From NCBI RefSeq assembly GCF_001189295.1, contig NZ_CP012159.1, positions 11,324,133-11,388,132 of the forward strand: a DNA stretch of 64,000 nt. The letters run 5' to 3'. Made by a program: the position numbers and the translations under genes. The notes beneath the pieces were generated by a model. It had not been told where the DNA came from. It saw only the letters and a program-made list of their open reading frames with translations, and ran no database searches. This document shows, piece after piece, positions 1-11,900 of this stretch. The stretch is from Chondromyces crocatus. Lineage in GTDB: Bacteria > Myxococcota_A > Polyangia > Polyangiales > Polyangiaceae. Position 1 is the first letter of the stretch. Every line of letters starts with the position of its first letter.

Positions 1-910
1 ACGTGACGCTCGGACACGGATCGCGGACCGGAGGGAACATGCACGAGACACGATGTGCGCCGCGCCGTTCTCGACACGCATTGTGCCACCGATGGGCGCC
101 GCGTTGGCGGAATGCGTGCCGCCGAGGGGCGACCCGCTGGCGGAACCCATGCAGCCTGCGCTGGTCACGGACTTCTCCGCTCTCTCGGGCGGATGCGGCT
201 CACGGCCTCGTTCGCGCCATGTCCAGTCGTCCAGCCATCGAGGCCCTGCATGCAGGGGTTCGGCAGGTGAATCCTCGCCGCGTGCATGAGCTGTCAGCGC
301 ATCGTGCGATGGGGCTCGCCAGCATGGGGCGAAGGAGAAACGACGCGGATCCTCCGTGCACGAGGCAGCGCTCGAACCCGAGCAGGTGGGCAGGTGAAAC
401 CATTTCGCGACGAATGCGACATCGGTGTGTGCCCATTGCTCAGTCCGGGCATCGGCTGGTCGCTTTCTCGTCACTTTCGCTCGACAGAGCGAGGTGAGAT
501 GGCATGATGACTTTGCCGCGGGCGTTTCGGTCCGTCCCCCCCCGACCGAAATGCAGCGCGGCGCTAATTCGAGGCTCCGTGGGCGAAGCCCCTCCTCTTT
601 GCTCACGGAAGCCGCCGCGCGCATGCCGATTCTTCCCCAAAAGTCGGTATGCGCGCGGCTTTTTCTTTGTCGGCTGGATGCTGCCCACCTGCATGGGAAG
701 CCCGGCCAAGCGCAGAGAGCGGGCTCGGCGGACGAGGCAGCGCATGCATGCGCCTCGACGATGCCTGCACCAGCTCGGCGCTCGTCTTTTCGATGGGTGG
801 ATCCGGGGTGGATGCGCGGGGTGAGTCGGCCGCCGTGACCACGACGCGGCGGAGGTGTGCGTGGGTCCTGCCAGGCGCTGGACCCAGACCTTCGCGCGGC
901 TTCGGCGTGA
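1..910. other. Stretch without a convincing gene
   Basis: Several open frames cross this stretch (for example about 164 codons from position 3), but their translations are Arg/Ser/Pro-rich, have no domain signature, overlap each other and lack ribosome binding sites. I read them as GC-rich shadows. The visible structure is a C8 run at 536-543 and a strong intrinsic terminator at 614-666. The last 250 bases lie downstream of the enoyl-CoA hydratase stop at 911 and show no clear minus-strand terminator. A gene entering from the left edge and ending before about 600 cannot be excluded. Confidence 0.6.
614..666 (+). terminator. Orphan intrinsic terminator
   Basis: An 18-base arm (614-631) pairs with 642-659, with G-T pairs only at two positions and a 10-base loop. 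A T-rich run (660-666) follows. The polarity is plus strand. No protein gene ending just upstream is recognisable, so it may end a small RNA or a transcript entering from the left. Confidence 0.75.
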
Positions 911-1702
911 CTACTTCCCGGTGAAGGTCGCTTTGCCCTTCTCCAGGAAGGCCTTCATGCCGGCCTTCTGATCCTCGCTCCCGAACAGCGTGGCGAACGC
1001 CTGCGCCTCCAGCTCGTTGGCGCTGACGAGATCGGTGCCTTCGCCGCGGAGGATGACCCGCTTGGCCGCGGCCACGGCGAGGGGGCCGCGGCTGGCGATC
1101 TTGAGGGCGATGTCGCGCACGCGGGAGAGCAGGTCGGCGGCCGGGTGGACAGCGTTGACGAGGCCGAGGGCGTGGGCCTGCTCGGCGGTGATCATGTCGC
1201 CGGTGTAGATGAGCTCGCGAGCGCGGCCCGGGCCGATGCGCCGGGTGAGCCGCTGGGTGCCACCGAAGCCCGGGATGACGCCGAGGTTGACCTCGGGCTG
1301 GCCGAGCTTGGCGCCCTCCGCCGCGTGGATGAAGTCGCAGGCGAGGGCCAGCTCGCAGCCGCCGCCGAGGGCGGCGCCGTTCACCGCGGCGATGACCGGG
1401 AAGGGCGCGTCTTCGATCAGAGCGCAGAGGCGGTGGCCGAGCTCGGCGAAGCGCCGCGCCTCGACGCTGTTCATGGCGGCCATCTCGGCGATGTCCGCGC
1501 CAGCGACGAAGGCGCGGCCGGCGCCGGTGAGCACGGCGGCGCGGACCTCGGACGGTGCAGGCGCGTCGATGAGCGCCTGGAAGGCCTGGGTGAGCTCGCG
1601 AAGGACCGTCGGGTTGAGGGCGTTCAGCTTGTCAGGGCGCTGGATGGTCACGATGGCGAGGTGGCCGTCGCGCTCGACCGTGACGAGAGAGGTGGTGGAC
1701 AT
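911..1702 (-). CDS. Enoyl-CoA hydratase (crotonase family)
   Basis: A 263-residue crotonase-fold protein that hydrates 2-enoyl-CoA to 3-hydroxyacyl-CoA in the cytoplasm. The oxyanion-hole region AGRAFVAGAD is at 61-70. The two catalytic acids expected from rat enoyl-CoA hydratase are Glu117 (in GGGCE) and Glu137 (in QPE), with the correct 20-residue spacing. The GFGGTQRL motif follows. The ATG at 1702 was chosen over an upstream frame extension because an AGGAG sequence precedes it and the protein then has the family length. It lies 38 bases downstream of the 3-hydroxyacyl-CoA dehydrogenase on the same strand. The pair supplies consecutive steps of beta-oxidation or of the crotonyl-CoA/3-hydroxybutyryl-CoA route, and the chain-length preference cannot be read from sequence. 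Confidence 0.93.
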   Translation of the reverse strand: MSTTSLVTVERDGHLAIVTIQRPDKLNALNPTVLRELTQAFQALIDAPAPSEVRAAVLTGAGRAFVAGADIAEMAAMNSVEARRFAELGHRLCALIEDAPFPVIAAVNGAALGGGCELALACDFIHAAEGAKLGQPEVNLGVIPGFGGTQRLTRRIGPGRARELIYTGDMITAEQAHALGLVNAVHPAADLLSRVRDIALKIASRGPLAVAAAKRVILRGEGTDLVSANELEAQAFATLFGSEDQKAGMKAFLEKGKATFTGK

Positions 1703-1740
1703 CGTTGGTTCTCCTCGGAAACGGGGGTGGGCAGGGGTGC

Positions 1741-2628
1741 TCAGACGGCGCGGCCGGTGCGCTGGCCCTTGGCGTCGTAAATGTAGAAGCCGCGGCCCGT
1801 CTTGCGGCCGTACCACCCGGCGGCGACGAGGTTCCGGAGGAGCACGGGGGGGCGGTACTTGGAGTCACCCAGCTCCCGGTGGAGGACCTCGGCGATGGCG
1901 AGCACGGTGTCCAGGCCGATGAGGTCCGCGAGTTCGAGGGGGCCCATGGGGTGGTTGAGGCCGAGGCGCGCGCCGGCGTCGATGTCTTCAGGCTCGCCGA
2001 TGCCTTCCTGGAGGACGAAGCAGGCCTCGTTGAGGAACGGGATGAGCATGCGGTTCACGATGAAGCCGGGCTGGTCCTTCGAGACGATGACCGTCTTGCC
2101 GAGCCGCTCCGAGAGGGCGCGGACGGTCGTGTAGGTGGCTTCGGAGGTCTGCACGCCGCGGACGATCTCCACGAGCTTCATGAGGGGAACGGGGTTCATG
2201 AAGTGCATGCCGATCACGAGATCGGGGCGCTTGGTGGCACCGGCGAGGCGGGTGATCGAGATCGAGGAGGTGTTGGAGGCCAGGATGGCGCCCGCCGGGA
2301 GGGCCGCGTCGGCGCGTCGGAAGAGGTCGAGCTTGAGATCGACGTTCTCGGTGGCCGCTTCGACCGCCATGTCCGTCGTCGCGAGATCCTCCATGCCGCC
2401 GGCAGGCGTGATGCGGTCGAGGAGATCCTGACGCGCCTCCGCCGTCATCTTTCCCTTGTCTACCTGCTTGCCCAGGATGGACGCGATCTGGCCCTTGCCA
2501 GACTCCGCCACGTCCCGGCTCACATCACAGAGGAGCACTTCCAGCCCGGCGGAAGCCGCCACCTGGGCGATGCCCCGCCCCATCTGCCCCGCCCCGATGA
2601 CCCCGAGCCGCCTGATCGTCGTTTCCAT
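1741..2628 (-). CDS. hbd: 3-hydroxybutyryl-CoA (3-hydroxyacyl-CoA) dehydrogenase
   Basis: A 295-residue NAD-dependent dehydrogenase of the short HBD/PaaH type, oxidising 3-hydroxyacyl-CoA to 3-ketoacyl-CoA. The Rossmann glycine motif GAGQMG is at 12-17. The catalytic His is His142 in the conserved HFMNPVP context, and a Glu-containing segment (KLVEIVRG) follows. The C-terminal dimerisation domain contains NRMLIPFLNEA and a GFYIYD ending. The start at 2628 begins METTIRRLG directly before the Rossmann strand, and the upstream extension of the frame is shadow. It is the first gene of a two-gene minus-strand unit with the crotonase. The 281-base gap to the divergent TPR gene must hold its promoter. 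The exact substrate is inferred only from the family. Confidence 0.92.
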   Translation of the reverse strand: METTIRRLGVIGAGQMGRGIAQVAASAGLEVLLCDVSRDVAESGKGQIASILGKQVDKGKMTAEARQDLLDRITPAGGMEDLATTDMAVEAATENVDLKLDLFRRADAALPAGAILASNTSSISITRLAGATKRPDLVIGMHFMNPVPLMKLVEIVRGVQTSEATYTTVRALSERLGKTVIVSKDQPGFIVNRMLIPFLNEACFVLQEGIGEPEDIDAGARLGLNHPMGPLELADLIGLDTVLAIAEVLHRELGDSKYRPPVLLRNLVAAGWYGRKTGRGFYIYDAKGQRTGRAV

Positions 2629-2909
2629 GGCGGGGCCTGATAGCCGAACCAGGGCCCGCCGTGAACCGCCGGACGGCGGACGGCTCCCGAGCCTTGAAAC
2701 CGCGACAGGGAGGGGGCTATCTTCGCTGCCCCAGTGGAAGCTCACGATGTCGGCGGGCGCCGCACGAGGGCGTCGACCCAGCGGTCCAAAGCGAGCCGAC
2801 GTGTGCTGACGCCGGGGCGGGCAGTGGATGGTTCTGGGCTGAGCGTGGTCGCGATTTCCGCCGACCGTCGTGCTGGTGTGCGCGGCGGTGCAGCGGGGCC
2901 GGAGAAATG
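2629..2909. promoter_or_regulatory. Divergent intergenic region (hbd / giant TPR gene)
   Basis: This 281-base gap separates a minus-strand and a plus-strand gene, so it must hold both promoters. I see no clear -35/-10 pair. A GGAG (2901-2904) sits five bases before the ATG at 2910 and supports that start over the adjacent ATG at 2907. Confidence 0.45.
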
Positions 2910-5900
2910 ATGAGCGTTGAGACGATTCGCATGGCGCTCGGGCGCCTGCAGGACGAGCCGGAAAACGATGCTGCCTGGAAGGAGCTCGAGGACGCCGTCA
3001 CGGCCCCGGGCGTGAGCGAGACCGACGTGGAGCGGCTTCTCGGCGCAGCACGGGCCAAGCACGAGCAGCGCCGCGAGTGGGGCGCTGTCGCACGGATGCT
3101 CGAGCTGGAGATCGCGCTGTCCTCCGGTGGCGCCGTGGAAGCGCCGATGCAGGCGGAGCTCGCGCGGATCTACAGCGAGGAGCTGATCGACGTCGATCAC
3201 GCCGACGCCGCCTACAAGCGCCTGCTCGAGCTGCGTCCAGGCGACACGACCGCGACGGAGGCCCTGGAGGGCTCCGACGTGAAGCGCGAGAAGTGGCGCG
3301 AGCTGATGGAGCGCTACGTGAGCGAGGCCGAGGCGGCGACCGACGACGCCTTCCGGAGCATGCTCTACACGAGCGCTGCCGACGTGGCCTACCGCTACGG
3401 CCGGGACGAGGCGGCGGAGAAGGTGCGCTCGTACCTGGAGGAGGCCCTCGACCGCGACCGGAAGAACCGGCGCGCGACGGCGCTCGCGGAGCTGGCCTTC
3501 GCGGCGTCGGGCGAGTGGGAGATGGTCGCCCGGGTCCAGGGCATCGTGCTCTCCGAGGGGCAGCAGAAGGAGGACCGGGTCGCCGCCGGGTTGCGCGCCG
3601 GGCGCACGCTCGCGAAGCGGCTGAGCGATCAGCCGCGGGCGGTGGCGATCTACAAGCAGGTGCTCGATCTGGCCCCGGGTCAGGCGGAGGCGATGTCGTT
3701 CCTCGCCGAGGCTTACTCGGAGGCGTGCGACTGGGACCGGCTCGTCGCGCTGTACGAGGACCAGCTCCGCGGCGGCGGCGTGAAGTCCGGCGAGGAGCTG
3801 GGCATGCTGGTGCAGATCGCGATGGTGCACTGGCGGATGCGGGAGCAGCCGGAGGCGGCCGAGCCCTACTTCGACCGGGTGCGCCGGGCGGATCCGACCC
3901 ACGAGGGGATGATCGGCTTCTTCCGCGAGCTGTGCCAGGAGCGCGGTGACACGGGACGGCTGAGCACCATCCTCACCGACGCGCAGCGGGCGCTGCCCGA
4001 AGGACCGCAGCGCAGGGCGCTCGCGACGGAGATTGCGCGGATCGCCGAGTCCACGGAGAACGCGGCGAAAGCGATCGATCAATACAAGGCGGTGCTGCGG
4101 GCCGACCCGGAGAGCAAGGAGGCGCGCGACGCGCTGAAGCGGCTCTACCTGCAGACCGAGGGGTACAACGCGCTGGTCGAGCTGTACCGCTGGGACCTGG
4201 AGAAGACGCCCGCCGAGGACGCCGCTGGCCGCGCCGCGGTGCTCCGCGAGATCGCGAGGATCTACCGCGACCACGCCCGCAACGACGCGGCGCTGGTGAC
4301 GGTGCTCACGCAGCTCGTGCAGCTCGACGACAAGGACATCGACGCGGTCCGGGAGCTGACGACGATCTACGAGGGGCTCGGGCGCTGGCGCGATCTGCTG
4401 CAGTACCAGCAGCGCCTCGCGGAGCTGACCACGGACGACACCGAGAAGGCCGATCTGTACCGGGCGGTGGCTCGGCGGTGGATCGATCAGTTCTCGAACG
4501 TGCAGAACGCGATCACCGCCTACGAGGCGCTCTTGCAGGTCGAGGGCTCCGACGAGGAGGCGCAGCAGAAGCTTCGCGAGCTGTACCTGAAGCGGCGCGC
4601 ATGGCCGCAGCTCTACGCCCTGTACGAGCGGCAGGTCGCCAGCGCGGAGGGCGAGGCGCGCATCGAGCTGCTCGGTGAGATGGCGAAGCTCGCGGCGGAG
4701 CGGCTCGACCGAGGGGCCGACGCCATCGCGCTGCAGAAGCAGATCCTGGAGCTGGAGCCGGGGACGGCCGGGGTGCTCGACACGCTGGAGAAGCTTGCCG
4801 AGCGCGAGAAGGACTTCGCCACCGTGGCGGAGGTGCTGGAGCGCCGGGTGGAGCTGGCGACGGACGACGCAGGACGGCTCAGCGCGCTGCAGAAGCTCGG
4901 CGCCGTCTACGCGGAGCGGCTGAAGGACGGGACGGCAGCGGCGCGGACGTGGCGACGGGTGCTCACGCTGTCGCCGGGACACGCGCGCGCGCTGCGGGTG
5001 CTGCGCGATACGTACTTCACGGCCGGCGACTGGGATGGGCTGGAGGAACTCTACGCTTCGCAGCGTGACTGGGAGGGGCTGGTCGACTTCCTGTCGACGG
5101 CCGCCGACAAGGCGTCGGATCCTCAGACGAAGCTCGACATCTCGTTCCGTGCAGCGCGCATCTTCGAGGAGGAGTTGAAGGCGCCGGAACGCGCAGCGCG
5201 CTCGTACGAGCGGGTCCTCACGGTGTCGCCTCGGGACGCACGCGCCGCCGCGGCGCTGGTACCGATCTACGAGAAGGAAGAGAAGTGGTCCCGTCTGCCG
5301 GCGCTCTACGAGATCCTGCTCGAGACCACGGTGGAGATCGAGACCAAGGTCGAGATTCTGCGGAAGCTCGCCGCGGTCACCGGCGAGCCGCTTTCGGACA
5401 AGGCGAGTGCGGTGGGGTACGCGCGGCGCGCCTACGAGCTGCAGCCGGACGACGAGGGGCTGGGGTTGCTGGAGGCCTGGTCCCGCGCGGCGTCGAACTG
5501 GGGGCCGTTCGTGGAAGCCGTCGAGGGGAGGCTCCGCCAGGCGGAGGACCTGGCTCCTGACGCGAGGAGGAGCCTGCAGCTCAAGCTCGCCGAGGTCTAC
5601 GCCCGCGAGATGGGCAAGCTGGACGAGGCGGTCTTGGTCTACCGGGCGCTCGTCGAGGAGGATCCCTCCGACGCCGACACCGTGCAGGCGCTCGATGAGC
5701 TGCTCCGCGCAAGCGCGCGCAAGGAGGATCTGCGCTGGCTCTTCGACCTGCGCGCCAACCAGGTCGAGGGAGAGGATCGCGCGGAGATCCTGGAGGAGTG
5801 GGCGACGCTCGAGGAGGAGGTATTCGGCGATGCGTCGAAGGCCATCGAGCTGCTCCGGAAGGTGACGGCGCTGGTGCCGAGCCGGAGCGAGTCGCTGCGG

Positions 5901-8900
5901 GCGCTGTCGCGCTTGCTGACGGCTGCGGGTGAGTTCGAGGCGGCGGCCGAGGTGGTGGCCGCGCACCGCGACAACAGCGAGGGCGAGGACCGGGCGCGGC
6001 GCGAGATCGAGCTGGCCGGGCTCTACCTCGACCGGCTGGCGCGGCCCGTCGACGCCTTCGAGGCATGCGTGCGGGCGCTCGAGATCGAGGCGCACGACGG
6101 CGATGCCATCGCCATCCTGGGTCGCCTGATGGAGAAGCCGGAGACGCGCGCACGCGCAGCTCAGGTGCTCTCCACCGAGTACGCCGAGATCGGGGATCCG
6201 AGGCGGGAGGCGACGGCGCTGCGGGTGCTCCTCGAGAGCGAGCAGGACGCAGAGCAGCGCCGTGAGCTGTACCTGCGCCTGGCGATCGTGGAGGAGTCGA
6301 AGCTGCGGGCGGCCGGCACGGCGTTCGACGTGTTGCTGCGTGCGCTGCACGACTTCTCGGACGATCTGGTGCTCTGGGATCGGGCGGCGGAGCTGGCGCA
6401 GCGCGCGGGACGCCCGACCGATCTGGCCGAGGCCTACCGGCTGCACCTGGTCGCCGGACGCACGGAGGGAGACAAGGTGCTCGGTAGCTCCATCGAGGTG
6501 GAGCTGTGCGAGCGGGCGGCGAGCTTGCACGACGAGCAGCTCGGCGATCCGGAAGGGGCCATGCCCTACCTGGAGCGGGTCCTCGCCGTGGATCCCAACA
6601 ACAACCGGGCGTTCAGCCGGTTGAAGCAGATCCTCACCAACGCGGAGCGGTGGGGTGAGCTCGAAGATCTCTACGACAAGGCGGCCAAGGCGACGACCGA
6701 CCAGCAGGACCGGATCGAGCTGCTGAACGAGGTGGCGCTGATCGCCGAAGAGATCATCGGCGATGCGTCGAAGGCCATCGGGTACTACGAGCGGGTCCTG
6801 GCACTGGACGGGTTCCATGTGCCGTCGCTCGACGCGCTCGAGAAGCTCTACGAGCGCGAGGAGCGCTGGCAGGATCTGGCGACGCTGCTGGAGCGGCGGC
6901 TGGAGACGGCGACCGAGGAAGAGGGGGTGGACATCAAGCTCCACCTCGGCCGCATCTACCTGGATCGGCTGCTTCAGCCCGACCTCGCCCTGACGCACCT
7001 GGAGGACGTGCTGCGGCTGCGCCAGAACGACGCCGAGGCGCGCAGCCTGGTGGAGCGGGTGCTGGAGATCGGGAGCTTGCGGCTCCGGTCGGCCCGGGTG
7101 CTCGAGGTGGTGTACGAGGCGCGCGACGAGATCCGGCAGCTGGTCCGGGTGCTGGAGATCCGGCGAGAAGGCGCGACCGACGAGCTGGAGCGGCGGGAGC
7201 TGCTGCGGCGGATCAGCGTGCTCAGGGACGAGCGGCTGCGAGACGACGCTGGCGCGTTCGCGACGCTGTCGGAGCTGGTGCCGCTCGAACCGGAAGATCC
7301 GGCGGCGCGGTCGCGGCTGCTGGAGATCGGGCGGCGGCTCGGCGCGCACGAGCAGGTGGCCACGGTGCTCACCGCAGCGGGCGACGCATGCCCGACGCCG
7401 GTGACGCGGGGCGAGATCCTGATGGAGGTCGCCCGAATCTACGAAGATCTGCTCGACGATGCGGATCGGGCCGAGAAGGTCTACCGACGTGTCCTGGAGA
7501 TCGACGCGAGCGATGCGCAGCTGGTGATCCCGGCGGCGCAAGCGCTGGGGCGCATCTACGCCTCGCGTGAGCAGCATCAGGCGCTGGCCGAGGTGCTGGG
7601 CATCGAGGTGCGTCTCGAGGACGATCCGGACACGCGGCGAGCACTCTACGAACGGATCGGCATCCTCTACGACACGGTGCTCGACGACCCGGCCAAGGCG
7701 ATCGAAGCGTGGAGCGCTCGGTTGAGCGACGACGCGACGGACGCCTCCGCGCTCTCCGCGCTGGAGCGGTTGTACGAGCGCACGTCGCAGTGGCGCGAGC
7801 TCGTGGGCGTGCTCCGGGCGCGCGAGCAGTCGACGGACGACGGCGACGAGCGTCGTCGGGCGATGACGAAGGCCGCCGAGACCCTGGCGCACAAGCTGGC
7901 CGACGTCCCCGAGGCGATCAATGCCTGGCGGGCGGTGCTGGACGAGTTCGGGCCGGAGCGCTCGACCCTGGCTTCGCTGGAGACGCTCTACGAGCTGGAC
8001 GAGCGGTGGGTCGAGCTGGCCGATGCGCTCGACGTGGATCTGTCGCTGACCGACGACACGAAGCTGCGGCTGGAGCTCCTGGCCAAGCTGGGTGATGTAA
8101 GGCGGCTGCACCAGAACGACGCCGAGGGGGCGCTGGACGCCTATCGGCAAGCGCTCACGCTGGATCGCTCGGACGTGCGTTGCCGCAAGGCGCTGGAGGC
8201 GATGCTGGAGCGCGAGGACGCGCGACGTGAGGCCGCCGAGACGCTGGAGCCTCTCTATGAGGACGATGGCGATGCGGAGCGGTTGCTGCGCGTGCTGGAG
8301 ATCAAGGTCGAGACAGGGACCGAGGCGAGCGAGCGGCTGTCGACGCTGAACAAGGCGCTCCGTACCGCCGAAGGGCCGCTCGGCGACACCGCACGGGCCT
8401 TCAGCTACGCGCTGCGCGGCCTGAAGGAGGCCGCCGGCGAGCCCGAGGTCTCGAGCTGGATCGAGACGGTCGAGCGGCTCGGCGAGGTGACGGGGCGCTG
8501 GGCCGAGGTCTGCGCGCTGTTCGAGGAGATCGCACCGGAGATCCTCGACGGGGATGTGCAGCAGAACGTGCGCCTCCGGGTGGGCGAGCTGGCGCGCCAC
8601 AAGCTGGCCGACCGCGATCGCGCCATCAACCAGTACCAGAAGGCGCTCGAAGCCCACGGCGACGACCGGCGGGCGATGATCGCCCTCGAGGAGCTGTATG
8701 GCGAGGCGGACGACGCGGAGAACCTGCTCCAGATCCTGAAGCTCCGGGTCGAGAACGCGGCAGACGACGACGAGAAGAAGCGGCTGCTCTTCCGCGTGGC
8801 GGATCTGCAGCGGGGTCCGCTCGGGGACAAGGAGGGGGCGATCTCGACGTACGAGGCGATCCTCGACATCACCCTCGACACGGTGGCCATCAAGGCGCTG

Positions 8901-11900
8901 GACACGCTCTACCGCGACGCGAGCCGCTACGAGGATCTGATCCGCCTCTACGAGCGCCAGCTCGACGCAGGCGGCGGTCCCGCCGAACTCGCAGAGTTGC
9001 ACGTCAAGATCGCCCTGGTCGCGCACCAGCACACGGGCGATGTGCAGCGGGCGTTCGACGAGCTGTCGGAGGCGCTGCTCATCGAGCAGAGCCACGTCGG
9101 CGCGGTGACGCTCCTGGAGTCGATCCTGGAGAATGCCACCGATCCGGAGCACAAGGCGCGGGCCGGCGAGATGCTGGAGTCCGTGTACCTGCGCCGCGCG
9201 GACTGGAGTCGCGTGAAGGTGGCCCTCGACGCGCGCCTCACCGCGAGCCACGAGCCGGCGGAGCGCCGGGATCTGCTCCAGCGGCTGGCCACGCTGCACG
9301 AGGAGCAGCTCGAGGATTACCGCTCTGCGCTGGAGACGGTCGCGAAGCTCCTGCACGAAGACCTCACCGACGAGAGTGTGTGGGCGGAGCTGGAGCGCCT
9401 GGCGAAGGTGGCGAGCGCGGAGCGGCGGCTCGCCGAGATCTACGCCGCGGAGCTGAACGAGCTGTCCGGCGACGACGACTCGAGCGCGAAGCTCTGCCGC
9501 CGGACCGGCGAGATCTACGCCGACCTCGGTGAGGTGGCCGAGGCGCTCCGATGGTACCGGAGAGCGCACGAGTTCTCGCCGGAGTCGCGGGAGCTGTTCC
9601 TCGCCATCGATGGGCTGCTGACGAAAGAGCGGCGCCACAACGAGCGCATCGAGCTGTACCGGGCGTCGCTCGACCACCGCGACGGTCAGGATCGCCTCGA
9701 CGCGCTGCACACGGTGGCAGAGCTGGAGCGCCGGGAGCTGGGTCAGCCGGCGCTGGCCATCGAGACCTACCGGGCTGCGCTCGACGTGGACGACAACGAC
9801 ACGCGGTCGCTCGATGCCTTGACCGAGCTGTACCGAGAGCTGGATCGCCCGCGGGATCTGGCCGATCTGTACCTGCGTCGGGCCGAGGCAGCGCCCGACG
9901 GGGAGCAAGCCGCGCCCTACCGGCTGTCGCTCGCCGAGATCCTCCGGACTCGTCTGGAAGACACCACCGGCGCGATCGATCAGCTCGAAGCGATCGTGAC
10001 CGAGGTGCCGTGGCACACGGAGGCGATCAAGGCGCTGGAGGCGCTCGTCAACGACGGCGAGCACAAGGCGCGGGTGGTGGAGATCCTGAGGCCGCTCTAC
10101 GAGCGGTCGGACGACTGGCGACACCTCATCCGCCTGAACGAGGAGCGGTTCGCGCTGGCGTCGGATCCCCAGGACAAGGTGGCCGTACTCCGCGAGACGG
10201 CGAAGCTCTGGGAGACCCGCGGCGGCGATGAGCTGAAGGCCATTCAGGCGCTGCGCGCCGCCTTCCGGATCGATCCCGACGATGGCGAGACGCGGGCGGA
10301 GCTGACCCGGCTGGCGTCTTCGCTGGGCGCCTGGGAGGAACTCGCCGAGAGCCTGGAGCAAGGGGCGCTGGACACGTCGGACGACCTGACGCGGCGAGAG
10401 CTGCTCACGTCGCTGGCCGGGATTTACGATCGCCAGATCGACGATCCTCGGCGCGCCCTCCGGGCGTACGAGCGCCTGAGCGCACTGGATGAGAGCGATC
10501 CGGAGCCGCTGGAGGCGATGGACACCCTCGCCGTGCTGCTCAGCGACTGGGGCACGCTGATCCGCGTGCTCGAGAAGAAGAGCGAGATGGCTTCGGACGA
10601 GGAGAACGCCTCCATCTGGCGGCGAATCGCCGAGACCAAGCTGGACATGATCGAGGACTCCGAGGGTGCCATCAGCGCCTACGAGCGAGCCCTGGAGTAC
10701 GACGCGCAGAGCACGATGACCCTCGATGCGCTGATCAGCCTGTACGAGCCGCTCGACAAGGCGCAGCGGCTCGTGGAGCTGTACGCGCAGCGGGTGGAGC
10801 TGACCGAGCCCGACGAGGCCGATCTGCGCTACGACCTCAACGTGAGCGCGGCAGAGCGCTACGAGAAGGCGCTGGAGAGCCCGCGCGACGCGATCGCCTC
10901 GCTGAACGCTGCGCTGGAGGCGCGGGCGGGGGATCCGGCCGTGCTCAAGGCGCTCGAGCGGCTGTACCGCAATGAGCGCTTGTGGGACGAGCTGCTGGAG
11001 AACCTCAAGCAGCAGGCAGGAGCCGCGGAAGACACCGACACGCGGGTGGCGCTCAGGACCGCGATCGGCGACCTGTACGCGAGCGAGCTGCAGAGCCCCA
11101 GCGATGCGATCGAGCAGTACCAGCTCGTGCTGGGCGAGGCGCCGACGAACGACCACGCCATCAAGGCGGTGCGCGCAATCGGCGAGGCCCACGAGGATCT
11201 TCGCCTCGACGCGGCGAACGTCCTCGAGCCCGTGCTCCGCAACGCAGGCCGGTACGAGGAGCTGGCCGCGGCGCTCGAGCTGCGGCTTCGGGCGCAGACG
11301 GAGCCCTCGGACCGGGCCACCACCCTGCGCGCGATTGCGCTGGTGCAGGACGAGCAGCTGAGGCAGCCGCTCGAGGCCGAGGCCGCGCTGCTGCGCGCCC
11401 TGGAGGACACGCCGGACGACGTGACGCTCCACGAGGACATCGAGCGGCTCGCGGAACGCACCGAGGGCTTCGGTCGCTACTGCGATGCGCTCGCGCAGCG
11501 GGCCGGGGCGATCTTCGACGCGACGGTAGCGAAGGACCTGTGGCTCCGCGTCGGTCGCGTGGCCGAGGAGAAGCTGAAGGACGACCGCCGCAGCGTGGAG
11601 GCCTATGCCAAGGCGGTCGAGCACGCGGGCGACGAGCCCGAGCTGCTCGAGGCGCTCGATCGGCTCTATGGTCGCCTCGGTGACACGAAGGCGCTGGCCG
11701 ACGTCCTCGAGCGTCGGGTCGCCGTCACCACCGACGAGCGAGAGCAGGCAGAGCTGTTCTACCGGCTCGCGGTGATCCAGATCGAGTCCTTCGACGACAA
11801 GTCGCAGGGGCTCGCGACGCTGCGCCAGTCGCTGGAGCGCGCCGTGGATCACGAGAAGGCGAGCGCCGCGCTCGAAGCGCTGACCGACAAGCCGGAGCTG

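Noticed and set aside
3..497. 164-codon frame at the left edge
   Set aside because: Arg/Ser-rich composition, no signature, and overlapping alternative frames of equal quality.
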